This document shows, in pieces, positions 41,252 through 50,035 of a stretch of DNA of 64,000 nucleotides (the first letter of the stretch is position 1; every line of letters begins with the position of its first letter). Source of the DNA: Pseudomonadota bacterium (GTDB lineage Bacteria > Pseudomonadota > Alphaproteobacteria > Acetobacterales > Acetobacteraceae); contig JAJZFA010000036.1 of NCBI GenBank assembly GCA_021805565.1, forward strand, positions 1 through 64,000, in the 5' to 3' direction. The position numbers were made by a program, and so were the translations under genes. The notes under the pieces are model-generated. The model had not been told where the DNA came from. It ran no database searches and was given only the letters and a program-made list of their open reading frames with translations.

Positions 41252-41725
41252 TCAGCCCTGATCCACGGGACGTTCGGTCGTGACGCCGACGCCGCGCGCG
41301 GTGATGACAAGCTCGCCGTTCTGGTCGCGGTATTCGGTGACCCGTTCGCGGAACGTCAGTTTGCCGGCGCGCTTGCTTTCCTTTTCCCAGGTCTTGCCGG
41401 GTTTGGTTTCCACCGTCAGCACGTCGCCGGGCCGGATATGGCGGTGATATTCATAATGCTGTTCGGCATGCAGCCCGCCCGAGGACGTCGGCTTGGTATC
41501 GATGCCGGTCGGTCCCTTCGCGGAACCGAACCATTTCTCGTTCGGCTTCGGGCGCAGGAAATAATCCGGATCGAACTGAGCGACCGCCTGCGCGAAGCTT
41601 GGCGGGGCGATGATGCCGGTGTCTTTCGCCGCCGCCGCGTCGTGATACACAGGATTGCTGTCGCCCACCGCTCGGGCGAACATCATGATGTGGCTTGCTT
41701 CCACGGGAAATGTAATTTTGGTCAA
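41252..41725 (-). CDS. FAS1-like (MaoC N-terminal type) dehydratase subunit
   Basis: A 157-residue hot-dog protein starting MTKITFPVEASHIMMFARAV. It has the family features GDSNPVYHDAAAA (about 21-33), APPSFAQAVAQFDPDYFL and the HYEYHRHIRPGDVLTVETK stretch. It lacks the complete hydratase 2 catalytic pair of the neighbouring subunit and so is likely the structural or substrate-binding half. GGAGGGA lies just upstream of the ATG. The two genes form a minus-strand operon of their own. Confidence 0.9.
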   Translation of the reverse strand: MTKITFPVEASHIMMFARAVGDSNPVYHDAAAAKDTGIIAPPSFAQAVAQFDPDYFLRPKPNEKWFGSAKGPTGIDTKPTSSGGLHAEQHYEYHRHIRPGDVLTVETKPGKTWEKESKRAGKLTFRERVTEYRDQNGELVITARGVGVTTERPVDQG

Positions 41726-41797
41726 GGGTTCCCTCCGATTGCTCTTACCCGCACAGATTAGCAGGGTTCGCGAAAGAAGAAACAGGCGGGCCGGCGG

Positions 41798-42610
41798 ATG
41801 AGGCGCCCGCTGCGCCGCCCGGCCATGCGGGCGGCGCTTGATTCCACGGCGATTCCGACATTCAGCGGGCTGCGGCCGATGGCTGGATCGGCTGGGGCGC
41901 TACAATTCATGCGCGCGCCGGGGCGAATGCCGCCGAACCGGCGCGTTTATGCGATCGGCGACATTCATGGGCATCGCGATAAGCTGACGGCGCTGCATGC
42001 GCTGGTCGCGGCGGACATGGCGGCGCGGCCGGTCCGGTCGGCGGTGCTGGTGCATTTGGGCGATTATATCGATCAAGGGCCCGATAGTGCCGGGGTGGTG
42101 GCGTTGCTGTTGGCGGGGTCGCCGGTCGCGGGCGTTACTATTGTCAATCTTTTGGGCGACCATGAGCGGATGCTGGTCGATGCGCTGGATGGCGACCGAG
42201 CGGCGGCGACGGATTGGCTGTGGGCGGGGGGAAAAGAGGCGTTGGGCAGTTGGGGGCTAGACGCGACGCTGCCGCGGGAGGCGTGGGAGGCATCGCTGCC
42301 GACCGGCCACGTGGCCTGGCTGCGCAATTTGGCGTTAAGTCATCGAGAGGGCGATTATGTATTCGCGCATGCCGGGATCCGTCCGGGCGCGCCGCTTGCG
42401 GAGCAAACGCGCGACGATTTAACCATGGTGCGGCAGACTTTCTTGTCGTCGGAGCAGGATCACGGGGCCGTTGTCGTGCATGGTCATTCCACCGTTTCGT
42501 CGGTGACGATCGCGCCGAATCGCATCGGGTTGGATACCGGTGCGGGGATCGGCGGCCGGCTGACCTGCGCGGTGCTGGAAGACGACCTGATTGGATTGCT
42601 GGCGGTTTGA
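41798..42610 (+). CDS. PPP-like metallophosphatase with altered metal motif
   Basis: A 270-residue calcineurin-like phosphoesterase of the bacterial Ser/Thr phosphatase type. Metal and phosphate motifs in order are YAIGDIHGH (about 51-59), LGDYIDQGPDS (about 87-97), LLGDHE, FAHAGIRPG and VVHGHSTV. The third motif is normally GNHE, but here Asp replaces the Asn; the second has DQG where DRG is usual. The start is uncertain: the ATG at 41798 adds about 45 residues before the domain, and ATGs at 41909 or 41927 would give a tighter N-terminus. No partner kinase is adjacent. Confidence 0.82.
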   Translation: MRRPLRRPAMRAALDSTAIPTFSGLRPMAGSAGALQFMRAPGRMPPNRRVYAIGDIHGHRDKLTALHALVAADMAARPVRSAVLVHLGDYIDQGPDSAGVVALLLAGSPVAGVTIVNLLGDHERMLVDALDGDRAAATDWLWAGGKEALGSWGLDATLPREAWEASLPTGHVAWLRNLALSHREGDYVFAHAGIRPGAPLAEQTRDDLTMVRQTFLSSEQDHGAVVVHGHSTVSSVTIAPNRIGLDTGAGIGGRLTCAVLEDDLIGLLAV

Positions 42611-42702
42611 GGCATATGCGTGCGCGTGTTTTTGGGTCGGTGGAGGACGACCGGCGCGCCGATTAAGGATGTCGCGGTGTTTTGGCGAGGGTTTGTGGGG
42701 GT

Positions 42703-43305
42703 TCAGGCCGCGGATTGGGGCATGGCCGGGTTGTGCCTTCCCTGGATGGTTGGGATCGCGGCGTTGGCCTGGGCGGCGAGCCGGGCTTCCATTCTTTTAA
42801 GGCCGGCGGCGATGCGGAGGTCTCTCTGGCGTTCTTCGTAGGCTTGCGTCCAGGTCTGATTGTTGGCCCTGGCGGCTTTGGCGACGACCGCTGTATCCCG
42901 GATCAGGGCGACAGCTTTTTCGATTTTCGGCGCGGGTTCGGGCTGGAGTCCGGGGGCGGATTCCTGGGCTTGTATGCCCTGCTGGCGGGCTTTTTGAAGC
43001 TGGTAGAGACGGTGTTCGGCTTTCGCGGATTCCCGGCTGAGGCCGATGGCTCCGCTGCGCAGGCGCATAACCCGGTTCAGCGGCATATCCGGTTCGGCGG
43101 CTTGCTTGAGGGCTTCCAGCGCCTGAAAGCTGAACGCGACGATGTTGGCGGCGAGGAGGAGTTCGTCCGTGGTTTGCGCGTTGTATGTTGCAAGCATCGC
43201 GGATGTCGCGTCGCGGGCGGCGGTTATGTCCCCGCCGGTGCCACCGAGGAAGATGGCCGCGAGGCTGGCCAGGACGGTTTCCATGACGGCGGCCGGGATG
43301 GGCAT
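42703..43305 (-). CDS. Hypothetical protein, Ala/Gln-rich and helical
   Basis: A 200-residue protein with a hydrophobic N-terminal 30 residues (VLASLAAIFLGGTGGDITAA) and long amphipathic helices, including EHRLYQLQKARQQGIQAQES. It looks like a chromosomal accessory protein of related bacteria, but I do not recognise a domain. GGAG lies shortly before the ATG. It ends near the convergent phosphatase gene, and the gap at 42611-42702 holds nothing visible. Confidence 0.6.
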   Translation of the reverse strand: MPIPAAVMETVLASLAAIFLGGTGGDITAARDATSAMLATYNAQTTDELLLAANIVAFSFQALEALKQAAEPDMPLNRVMRLRSGAIGLSRESAKAEHRLYQLQKARQQGIQAQESAPGLQPEPAPKIEKAVALIRDTAVVAKAARANNQTWTQAYEERQRDLRIAAGLKRMEARLAAQANAAIPTIQGRHNPAMPQSAA

Positions 43306-43625
43306 CGGGTTGCTCCTTGGGGTGGTGTTCGGTGTTTGTTCGTTTTAGGGGAACATTCTCCTTATTGCAAGAAAATTTTCTATGGCGCGGGTGGTTTTTA
43401 ATGCTGACACCGTTCGGGCACAGCTGATACTGGCCGGCATTTTAGGCGATTTTCCGACCGAGGCATTACTGTTAGGCCGATGGATATTTGCCACCCGGCT
43501 CTTTCTTCGCGCAACAACATTCATAGTTAACTTGGCAAACCTTAGCCACAAAAAACAGGAGGCACGCCGGGTAGCCGGTGCGCAAAATGTGGCGATTACA
43601 AAGTTGGCAGATTAAGGATAAAATC

Positions 43626-43961
43626 TTATTTCGGGTGAGATGGGTCGGCGTTTAATAACAAAGTCACAATAGTTCCAACGGCATTCTTATCGAGCGTCAG
43701 CTCGATTTTGACACCGCGATCCTTTTCGGTTTCTTCGGCTGCAATCAATAATCCTGTTGAAGTGACCGTAACGGATTTGATGATTGTTGGGGAACTTTGG
43801 GACCGAATGCCAGGCTTTCTAGGTGACGTCCAGATTTTTACCGCCTGTTGGACTACCCGGCACAAATCGTCCTGCTCATGCTTTCGTTCTGCGACACGCG
43901 CAACTTTGTCCCGAAGCCGTTCCAGGGTTTTGGACCTCTCATCAATCTGAAACCCGTTCAT
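43626..43961 (-). CDS. Hypothetical protein, 111 aa
   Basis: The start is well supported: GAGGGGA lies seven bases before the ATG at 43961. The N-terminal half is a charged helix (RSKTLERLRDKVARVAERK). The C-terminal half looks like beta strands (KSVTVTSTGLLIAAEETEK, then GVKIELTLDKNAVGTIVTLL). No family is recognised. The surrounding 43306-44180 is clearly less GC-rich than the rest of the window, which suggests horizontal acquisition. Confidence 0.65.
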   Translation of the reverse strand: MNGFQIDERSKTLERLRDKVARVAERKHEQDDLCRVVQQAVKIWTSPRKPGIRSQSSPTIIKSVTVTSTGLLIAAEETEKDRGVKIELTLDKNAVGTIVTLLLNADPSHPK

Positions 43962-44177
43962 AAAAAAATCCCCTCTGTTGCCGACGTTTGCGGTTTTTCA
44001 TTTTTTGCTTGACATCCGCGATCCGCCTCGGCCTGTGCTAAGTGATCACGCTCTGATCGACTACTGCAAGAAGCTATTTCCACTAGTCAGCTTTCGAAGC
44101 AAAATAGTTAGCGCCTTTAAGATCGCGAAAGAAGGTTAAGAATTTGCATAAAATTCATATACCGATTCCTGCCCTAA

Positions 44178-44295
44178 CAGGCTGCTGAAAAAGGGTAAAA
44201 CGATCTGACAGACTATCATATCAAGTGGTCAAATTGATAAATTATCACCATGTTTAGTGTTTTAATTTCCCGCTTCGGGGCTTTTTAGCAGCCTG
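44178..44295. mobile_element. 118-bp MITE with CTAA target duplication
   Basis: CAGGCTGCTGAAAAAG at the left end is matched on the opposite strand at the right end by CAGGCTGCTAAAAAG (one base fewer). Both ends are flanked by CTAA (44174-44177 and 44296-44299). There is no coding capacity. CAGGCTG ends and a YTAR target fit a non-autonomous derivative of an IS5-type element. Just inside the right end, CCCG-CTT-CGGG followed by GCTTTTTAG could act as a terminator on the plus strand. Confidence 0.75.
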
Positions 44296-44299
44296 CTAA

Positions 44300-44768
44300 G
44301 AGCGAAAATCATGCGCGGAAATCGGTTAAAACGCTCTATACAACACGTGATCGAACTGACCGCGCATGTCAACTGCATAATCGTGGCTCCTGGCGCCGTA
44401 GCGACAATGCCGGTCATAATAGCGGGAGATGGACTAGCGCCCGGCATCGCAGACTTTTCTCGTTCGGCTCCGTTGTCTCAATGCCGACACTCCGGCGGTA
44501 TGATGGAGACCAGGAAGTCTGCTTCGACCCGATACGCCGCAAACGTAACTCAAACACCTCCGATTTGGCGCCGCTGCGAACCGCCCACACTGCCGTCAAA
44601 CTCGGCACGGTACGCACATTCCATAATCACCGCCGGTACAGCCCCTCACTATTTGGGGAATTTCGCGGCGCTTCGTCGTTGACCGCACCCGCCATCCTGT
44701 CCTTAGCTTCGCCCATCATACGCGGCGTCCATATATCCGGGCGCCGCCGCGAAAGGACTGGCGGAACG
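44300..44768 (+). other. Upstream region of the xanthine dehydrogenase operon
   Basis: About 470 bases lie between the MITE and xdhA. Frames at 44311-44682 (plus) and 44414-44617 (minus) have no ribosome site or recognisable domain. No convincing -24/-12 or -35/-10 pair was found, so the operon's promoter is unassigned. Confidence 0.4.
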
Positions 44769-46178
44769 ATGCGCGACACACTCCATTTCCGCCTGGGACC
44801 GGAACCGCGGACGCTGCGGCACGTGGACCCGACGATGACCGTGCTGGAGTATCTGCGCGGGGCCGAGCGGCTGTGCGGCACCAAGGAAGGCTGTGCGGAA
44901 GGCGATTGCGGCGCCTGCACCGTGGTCCTGGTGGACCGCCAGGGGCATCATCGGGCGGTGAACGCCTGCGTGCTCTTTATGCCCGCGCTGGACGGGCAGC
45001 AATTGCTGACTGTGGAACATCTGGCGGCGGCGGATGGCACGCCGCATCCGGTGCAACAGGCGATGGTCGATTATCATGCGTCGCAGTGCGGTTTTTGCAC
45101 GCCGGGTTTCGTCATGTCGCTGTATGCGCTGCACACCGGGGTCAAGCCCGACCGGACGGCGGTGAACGAAGCCTTGGCCGGCAATTTGTGCCGCTGCACC
45201 GGATACCGGCCGATCGTGGACGCGGCTCTCGCGGTCTGCACCGGGGACGCGCCGCCGCCGCCGCCGGACGCTGTGCCCGCGACGGATGGCATGCTGGCCC
45301 TGGCGCATAACGGCCGGCAATCGTTTTCCCCAAGGTCGTCCGGCGAACTGGCGCGCGTTCTGCTGGACCATCCGCAAGCGACCATTGTCGCGGGCGGCAC
45401 CGATGCCGGGCTTTGGGTGACGAAACAACACAAGACCTTGCCGGTCACGGTCTTTCTGGACTCGGTTGGCGACATGGCCGATGTGCAACTGGCGGGTGGC
45501 GTTATTCAGATCGGCGCGCGCGCGACCTATCAAGACGCACTGCCGGTTCTGGAGGCGCATTTTCCGGATTTCGGCACGACAATCCGGCGCATCGGGTCGC
45601 GGCAGATCCGCAACCGGGGCACGATCGGCGGCAATATCGCCAACGCGTCCCCGATCGGCGATACACCGCCGGCTTTGCTGGCGCTGGACGCGGCGCTGGT
45701 ACTGCGCCGGGGCGACACGCGGCGGACGGTGAAACTAGACGATTTTTACGCCAGCTACCGGAAAACCGTGTTGAAACCGAGCGAATTTATCGAACGGATC
45801 GATATTCCGGTGGGGGCGGATGGGATGCTATTTCGTTGCTACAAGGTGTCGAAGCGATTCGATCAGGATATCTCGGCGGTCTGCGCGGCGTTCCGGTTGC
45901 GGCTGCAAGACGGGATTGTCCGCGATATCCGCATCGGATTCGGCGGCATGGCGGCCACGCCGGTCCGGGCGCATACGATGGAAGCGGCGCTGACGGGGCG
46001 TCCCTGGACCGAGGCAACGGTGCGGATGGGGCAAGCGGCGATGGACGAGGCGTTCTCGCCGCTGTCCGACATGCGGGCGAGTGCGGCGTACCGGCGCGTT
46101 GTCGCCCGTAATCTGCTGTTGAAGTGTTTCCTGGAAACCAGCGGGAAGGCAGCCGCGACGCGGCTGGTGCCGGCATGA
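44769..46178 (+). CDS. xdhA: Xanthine dehydrogenase small subunit (2Fe-2S and FAD)
   Basis: A 469-residue subunit carrying electrons from the molybdenum centre to FAD and NAD+. The first [2Fe-2S] cluster uses Cys42, Cys47, Cys50 and Cys67, and the second Cys107, Cys110, Cys141 and Cys143 (QCGFC and CRC motifs). The FAD domain starts near 195, with TIVAGGTDAGLWV and RNRGTIGGNIANASPIGD. I use the ATG at 44769; a longer in-frame reading from 44481 lacks a ribosome site and precedes the conserved domain. XdhB follows with an ATGA overlap. Confidence 0.95.
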   Translation: MRDTLHFRLGPEPRTLRHVDPTMTVLEYLRGAERLCGTKEGCAEGDCGACTVVLVDRQGHHRAVNACVLFMPALDGQQLLTVEHLAAADGTPHPVQQAMVDYHASQCGFCTPGFVMSLYALHTGVKPDRTAVNEALAGNLCRCTGYRPIVDAALAVCTGDAPPPPPDAVPATDGMLALAHNGRQSFSPRSSGELARVLLDHPQATIVAGGTDAGLWVTKQHKTLPVTVFLDSVGDMADVQLAGGVIQIGARATYQDALPVLEAHFPDFGTTIRRIGSRQIRNRGTIGGNIANASPIGDTPPALLALDAALVLRRGDTRRTVKLDDFYASYRKTVLKPSEFIERIDIPVGADGMLFRCYKVSKRFDQDISAVCAAFRLRLQDGIVRDIRIGFGGMAATPVRAHTMEAALTGRPWTEATVRMGQAAMDEAFSPLSDMRASAAYRRVVARNLLLKCFLETSGKAAATRLVPA

Positions 46179-48502
46179 ACGCGATCGCTCCGGTTGGGTT
46201 ATCGGTACCGCACGACAGCGCAACGAAACATGTCGCCGGACAGGCGGTGTATATCGACGACATGGCCGAACCGCCGGGATTGCTGCACGCGTTTCTGGGT
46301 CTGAGCCCGCACGCGCATGCCAGGATTCTGTCGATCGACTTGAGCGCGGTGCTCGCGATGCCGGGCGTGGTGGCGGCGATGACGGCCAGGGACGTTCCAG
46401 GCGTCAACGATGTCGGGCCAGCGTTCCTGGGCGATCCGATTTTCGCCGACGGGCTGGTGGAGTATCATGGCCAATCGATGTTTGCCGTCGCCGCGACCAG
46501 TATGGCGCTGGCGCGTGAGGCCGCGTCCAGGGCGGTCGTGACATACGAGATCTTACCGCCGGTTTTGACGATCGACGAGGCTCTGGCGGCGCAAAGTTTC
46601 GTGCTGCCTACTCAGACAATGCGGCGCGGCGATGCCGATGCGGCGCTGGCGGCGGCGCCGCTGCGGTTGTCCGGGCGTATCGACGTGGGCGGGCAAGAGC
46701 ATTTCTACCTGGAAGGCCAGGTCGCGATGGCAATTCCCGGCGAGGACGGGGACATGCTGGTGCATAGTTCCACTCAGCATCCGACCGAGGTTCAGCATCT
46801 TGTGGCGCGGGCGCTGAAATTATCCGATCACTCGGTGGTGTGCGAGACGCGGCGAATGGGCGGCGGTTTCGGCGGCAAGGAATCGCAGGCGTCGGGAATT
46901 GCGGCGACGGCTGCGCTGCTGGCGCAAAAGACCGGGCGGCCGGTCAAGCACCGGCTGGATCGCGACGACGACATGATCCTGACCGGCAAGCGGCATCATT
47001 GCCGGATCGATTACGATGTGGGGTTCGATAAGGACGGCCGCATTCTGGGCATCGTGTTCGCGCAGGCGATCGGCTGCGGGTTTTCCCCCGATCTGTCGGC
47101 CGCTATCGCCGACCGGGCGATGTTTCACGCGGATAATGCGTATTATCTGGACCACGTGCGGATCGTTTCGTATCGCTGCAAAACCAATACCGTGTCCAAC
47201 ACCGCCTTCCGGGGCTTCGGCGGCCCGCAGGGCATGGTAGGTATCGAACACGTCGTGGACGAAATCGCTCGGTTTTTGCGTATCGATCCGCTAACAGTAC
47301 GAAAACGCAATTTCTACGGCAAGCGGGAGCATAACGTCACGCCGTATGGCATGACGGTGGAAGACAATATCATTGCGGAACTGACGGCGGAACTGGAACG
47401 CGATGCGGGTTACGCGATCCGGCGGAAGGCGGTGAAAATATTCAATGCGGAACAGCCCTGGATCAAGCGCGGACTTGCGCTGACACCGGTAAAGTTCGGC
47501 ATTTCGTTCACTCTGACGCATATGAATCAGGCCGGCGCGCTGGTGCATGTCTATACCGATGGCAGCGTGGCGTTGAATCATGGCGGCACGGAAATGGGTC
47601 AGGGCCTGTACCTGAAAGTGGCGCAGATCGTGGCGGCGGAATTCGGCATCGGGCTGGACCGGGTGAAAATCACCGCGACCACGACAGGGAAGGTGCCGAA
47701 CACGTCGCCGACCGCCGCGTCTTCGGGTACCGATTTGAACGGCAAGGCGGCGCAACTGGCGGCCCGGGCCATCAAGCAGCGGATGGCCGCCGTCGCGGCG
47801 ACCGCGTTCGACGTGCCGGCATCGTCTGTCGTGTTCGCCGGCGGGCGGGTGGCAGGCGGCGGTCAGGACATGGGTTTCGGGGAACTGGCGAAGCTGGCGC
47901 ACCGGTCCCGCGTCCAATTGTCATCGACGGGGTATTACAGCACGCCGAAAATCTATTACGATACAACGACCAAGCAAGGGCGCCCGTTTTATTATTTCGC
48001 TTACGGCGCGGCGCTGTCGGAAGTGGAAGTCGATACGCTGACCGGCGAATACCGGCTGCGGCGGGTCGATATCCTGCACGATGCGGGGCAGTCGCTGAAT
48101 CCGGCAATCGATCTGGGGCAGATCGAAGGCGGCTTCGTTCAGGGCATGGGCTGGCTGACGACCGAGGAACTCTGGTGGGACGATAAAGGGCACCTGCGGA
48201 CCCATGCGCCCTCTACCTATAAAATCCCCGCCTGCGGGGACGTGCCGGCGGCGTTCAACGTCGCCCTGTTCAAGGCCGGGCGGAACAAGGAAGACGTGGT
48301 GTATCGGTCCAAAGCCGTGGGCGAGCCGCCGCTGATGCTAGGCATCGCGGTCTTCCACGCGCTGCGCGATGCGATCGCCGCGTGCGGCGACGGTTGGACG
48401 GTGCCACGGCTGGATGCGCCCGCGACGGCCGAACGGGTGCTGATGGCGATCGAAACGCTGCGCGCCCGAGCGGCGGAACCGAACGCCAGGGCGGCCGAAT
48501 AA
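46175..48502 (+). CDS. xdhB: Xanthine dehydrogenase molybdenum-binding subunit
   Basis: The 775-residue catalytic subunit oxidises hypoxanthine and xanthine to urate at a molybdopterin centre. Family signatures are the N-terminal SATKHVAGQAVYIDD, the glycine-rich MGGGFGGKESQ and AFRGFGGPQGM loops, and KAVGEPPLMLG near the C-terminus, which holds the base Glu. The start overlaps xdhA (ATGA) and its last base is shared with the xdhC start, so the three genes are tightly coupled. Confidence 0.95.
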   Translation: MNAIAPVGLSVPHDSATKHVAGQAVYIDDMAEPPGLLHAFLGLSPHAHARILSIDLSAVLAMPGVVAAMTARDVPGVNDVGPAFLGDPIFADGLVEYHGQSMFAVAATSMALAREAASRAVVTYEILPPVLTIDEALAAQSFVLPTQTMRRGDADAALAAAPLRLSGRIDVGGQEHFYLEGQVAMAIPGEDGDMLVHSSTQHPTEVQHLVARALKLSDHSVVCETRRMGGGFGGKESQASGIAATAALLAQKTGRPVKHRLDRDDDMILTGKRHHCRIDYDVGFDKDGRILGIVFAQAIGCGFSPDLSAAIADRAMFHADNAYYLDHVRIVSYRCKTNTVSNTAFRGFGGPQGMVGIEHVVDEIARFLRIDPLTVRKRNFYGKREHNVTPYGMTVEDNIIAELTAELERDAGYAIRRKAVKIFNAEQPWIKRGLALTPVKFGISFTLTHMNQAGALVHVYTDGSVALNHGGTEMGQGLYLKVAQIVAAEFGIGLDRVKITATTTGKVPNTSPTAASSGTDLNGKAAQLAARAIKQRMAAVAATAFDVPASSVVFAGGRVAGGGQDMGFGELAKLAHRSRVQLSSTGYYSTPKIYYDTTTKQGRPFYYFAYGAALSEVEVDTLTGEYRLRRVDILHDAGQSLNPAIDLGQIEGGFVQGMGWLTTEELWWDDKGHLRTHAPSTYKIPACGDVPAAFNVALFKAGRNKEDVVYRSKAVGEPPLMLGIAVFHALRDAIAACGDGWTVPRLDAPATAERVLMAIETLRARAAEPNARAAE

Positions 48503-49344
48503 TGGGCGCGTGGCTGGATGCGCTGGCCGCGGCCGAACGCGCGGGCCTGCCGGCGGTGCTGGTGACCGTGCTGGCGGCGAAAGGATCGACACCGCGCGAC
48601 GCGGGCGCCAAGATGGTGGTGTCGGCCGATGGGCTGGCGGGCACGATCGGCGGCGGTAACCTGGAATACCGGTGCGAGGGCGCCGCGCGCGCCCTGCTCG
48701 CCTCCGATGCCGAAGGCCCATCCACTCAAGACTTTCCGCTCGGTCCCGCGCTGGGTCAGTGCTGCGGCGGGCACGTGACGGTGCTGTTCGAGGTATTGCG
48801 TCCGCCGGGGCTGCATATCGCCCTGTTCGGCGCGGGCCATGTCGGGACAGCGTTGGTCCGGCTGCTTGCCGATTTGCCGGTGCGAGTCGATTGGATCGAT
48901 TCACGGCCGGACGCGCTGCCGGCGCATGTGCCGGACAACGTGGTGGCGGTGCGGACGGCCGATCCGGCTCGCGCGGTCGCCGATTTGCCGGCCGGAAGCC
49001 TGGTGCTGGCGATGACGCACGACCATGCGCTGGATTTCGCGATTGTGGCCGCCGCGCTGGGTCGCCCCGATCTGCCGTCGGTGGGGCTGATCGGATCGGC
49101 CACCAAACGGGCGCGGTTTGTGACGCGGCTGGTCCGGCTGGGCCTGGATACGGACAGGCTGGTCTGCCCGATCGGGGTGCCGGGGATCGTGGGGAAGGAA
49201 CCGGCGGTGGTCGCGGTTTCGGTCGCCGCGCAAATCATGCGGTTTCAACCGGCGCAACGGAGTACGAAGCCTATGCCAATACGAGTGAAAGAGTGCGGCG
49301 ACTGTGTTTGCCCACCGACGATGGATCGGATGCAAAGCCAATGA
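48502..49344 (+). CDS. xdhC: XdhC molybdenum cofactor insertion chaperone
   Basis: A 280-residue protein that binds and sulfurates molybdenum cofactor and delivers it to XdhB. The N-terminal XdhC/CoxI domain has AKGSTPRDAGAKMVVSADG, then GTIGGGNLEYRC and QCCGGHVTVLFE, with conserved cysteines. The second half is a Rossmann domain starting IALFGAGHVGTALVRLLADL. It follows xdhB with a one-base overlap, as expected for this complex. Confidence 0.94.
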   Translation: MGAWLDALAAAERAGLPAVLVTVLAAKGSTPRDAGAKMVVSADGLAGTIGGGNLEYRCEGAARALLASDAEGPSTQDFPLGPALGQCCGGHVTVLFEVLRPPGLHIALFGAGHVGTALVRLLADLPVRVDWIDSRPDALPAHVPDNVVAVRTADPARAVADLPAGSLVLAMTHDHALDFAIVAAALGRPDLPSVGLIGSATKRARFVTRLVRLGLDTDRLVCPIGVPGIVGKEPAVVAVSVAAQIMRFQPAQRSTKPMPIRVKECGDCVCPPTMDRMQSQ

Positions 49345-49811
49345 CCGAAGCGGATCACATGCGGCGTGCCATCGGGCTTTCGCTGGAAATGATGCGTTCG
49401 GGGCGCGGCGGCCCGTTCGGAGCGGTGATCGTGAAGGACGGCGCGGTCGTCGCCGAGGGGTTCAATCAGGTCACGTCCACCAACGATCCCACCGCGCATG
49501 CCGAGGTGGTGGCGGTGCGGCTGGCGTGCCAGGCGCTGGGGACATTCGATCTGACCGGCTGCGAAATCTACACCAGTTGCGAACCCTGCCCGATGTGCCT
49601 CAGCGCGATCTACTGGGCCCGGCTGGGGCGGATTTATTACGCCAACGACCGGCACGACGCGGCGAAAATCGGGTTCCGCGACGATTTTTTGTATCATGAG
49701 ATTCCGCTGCCGCTGGACCAGCGCGCGATTCCTGCAACCCGGCTGTTGCAGGCCGAGGGTTGGGCGGCGTTTGAGGAATGGGACAAAAAGCTTGATAAGG
49801 TCGCCTATTAG
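49341..49811 (+). CDS. guaD: Guanine deaminase (cytidine deaminase fold)
   Basis: A 156-residue zinc hydrolase converting guanine to xanthine. The zinc motifs are HAEV (His53, Glu55) and PCPMC (Cys83, Cys86). The C-terminal DDFLYHEIPLP region resembles small bacterial guanine deaminases rather than the tRNA adenosine deaminase TadA. The ATG overlaps xdhC (ATGA). Feeding xanthine to the adjacent XdhAB fits the assignment. Confidence 0.88.
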   Translation: MTEADHMRRAIGLSLEMMRSGRGGPFGAVIVKDGAVVAEGFNQVTSTNDPTAHAEVVAVRLACQALGTFDLTGCEIYTSCEPCPMCLSAIYWARLGRIYYANDRHDAAKIGFRDDFLYHEIPLPLDQRAIPATRLLQAEGWAAFEEWDKKLDKVAY

Positions 49812-50035
49812 AAGGGCCGGACGGACCGCGATGCGTCGCCGGCCTAATGGCCGCGGTTGCTGGCCTCGTTTTTGCGTGCATTATTCTCGCGAATCGTCCC
49901 GGACTCCGGCGGATCGTTCGCGGCGACGAAAGGGCAAACTGCCGGTATGAAACGACGCCTTCCCGCCTGTTACCCTCCGGTCCCGCCGGGTGTGGCCACC
50001 GTACTGCTTCACCCCGGCGGCCCGCGGATGGCGAT

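Noticed and set aside
43382-43615. 77-codon plus-strand ORF with a hydrophobic middle
   Set aside because: Weak start signal, overlapped by an equally open minus-strand frame, no family recognised.
44311-44682. 123-codon plus-strand ORF upstream of xdhA
   Set aside because: No ribosome site, and the second half has shadow-like composition. It is not clearly a gene.
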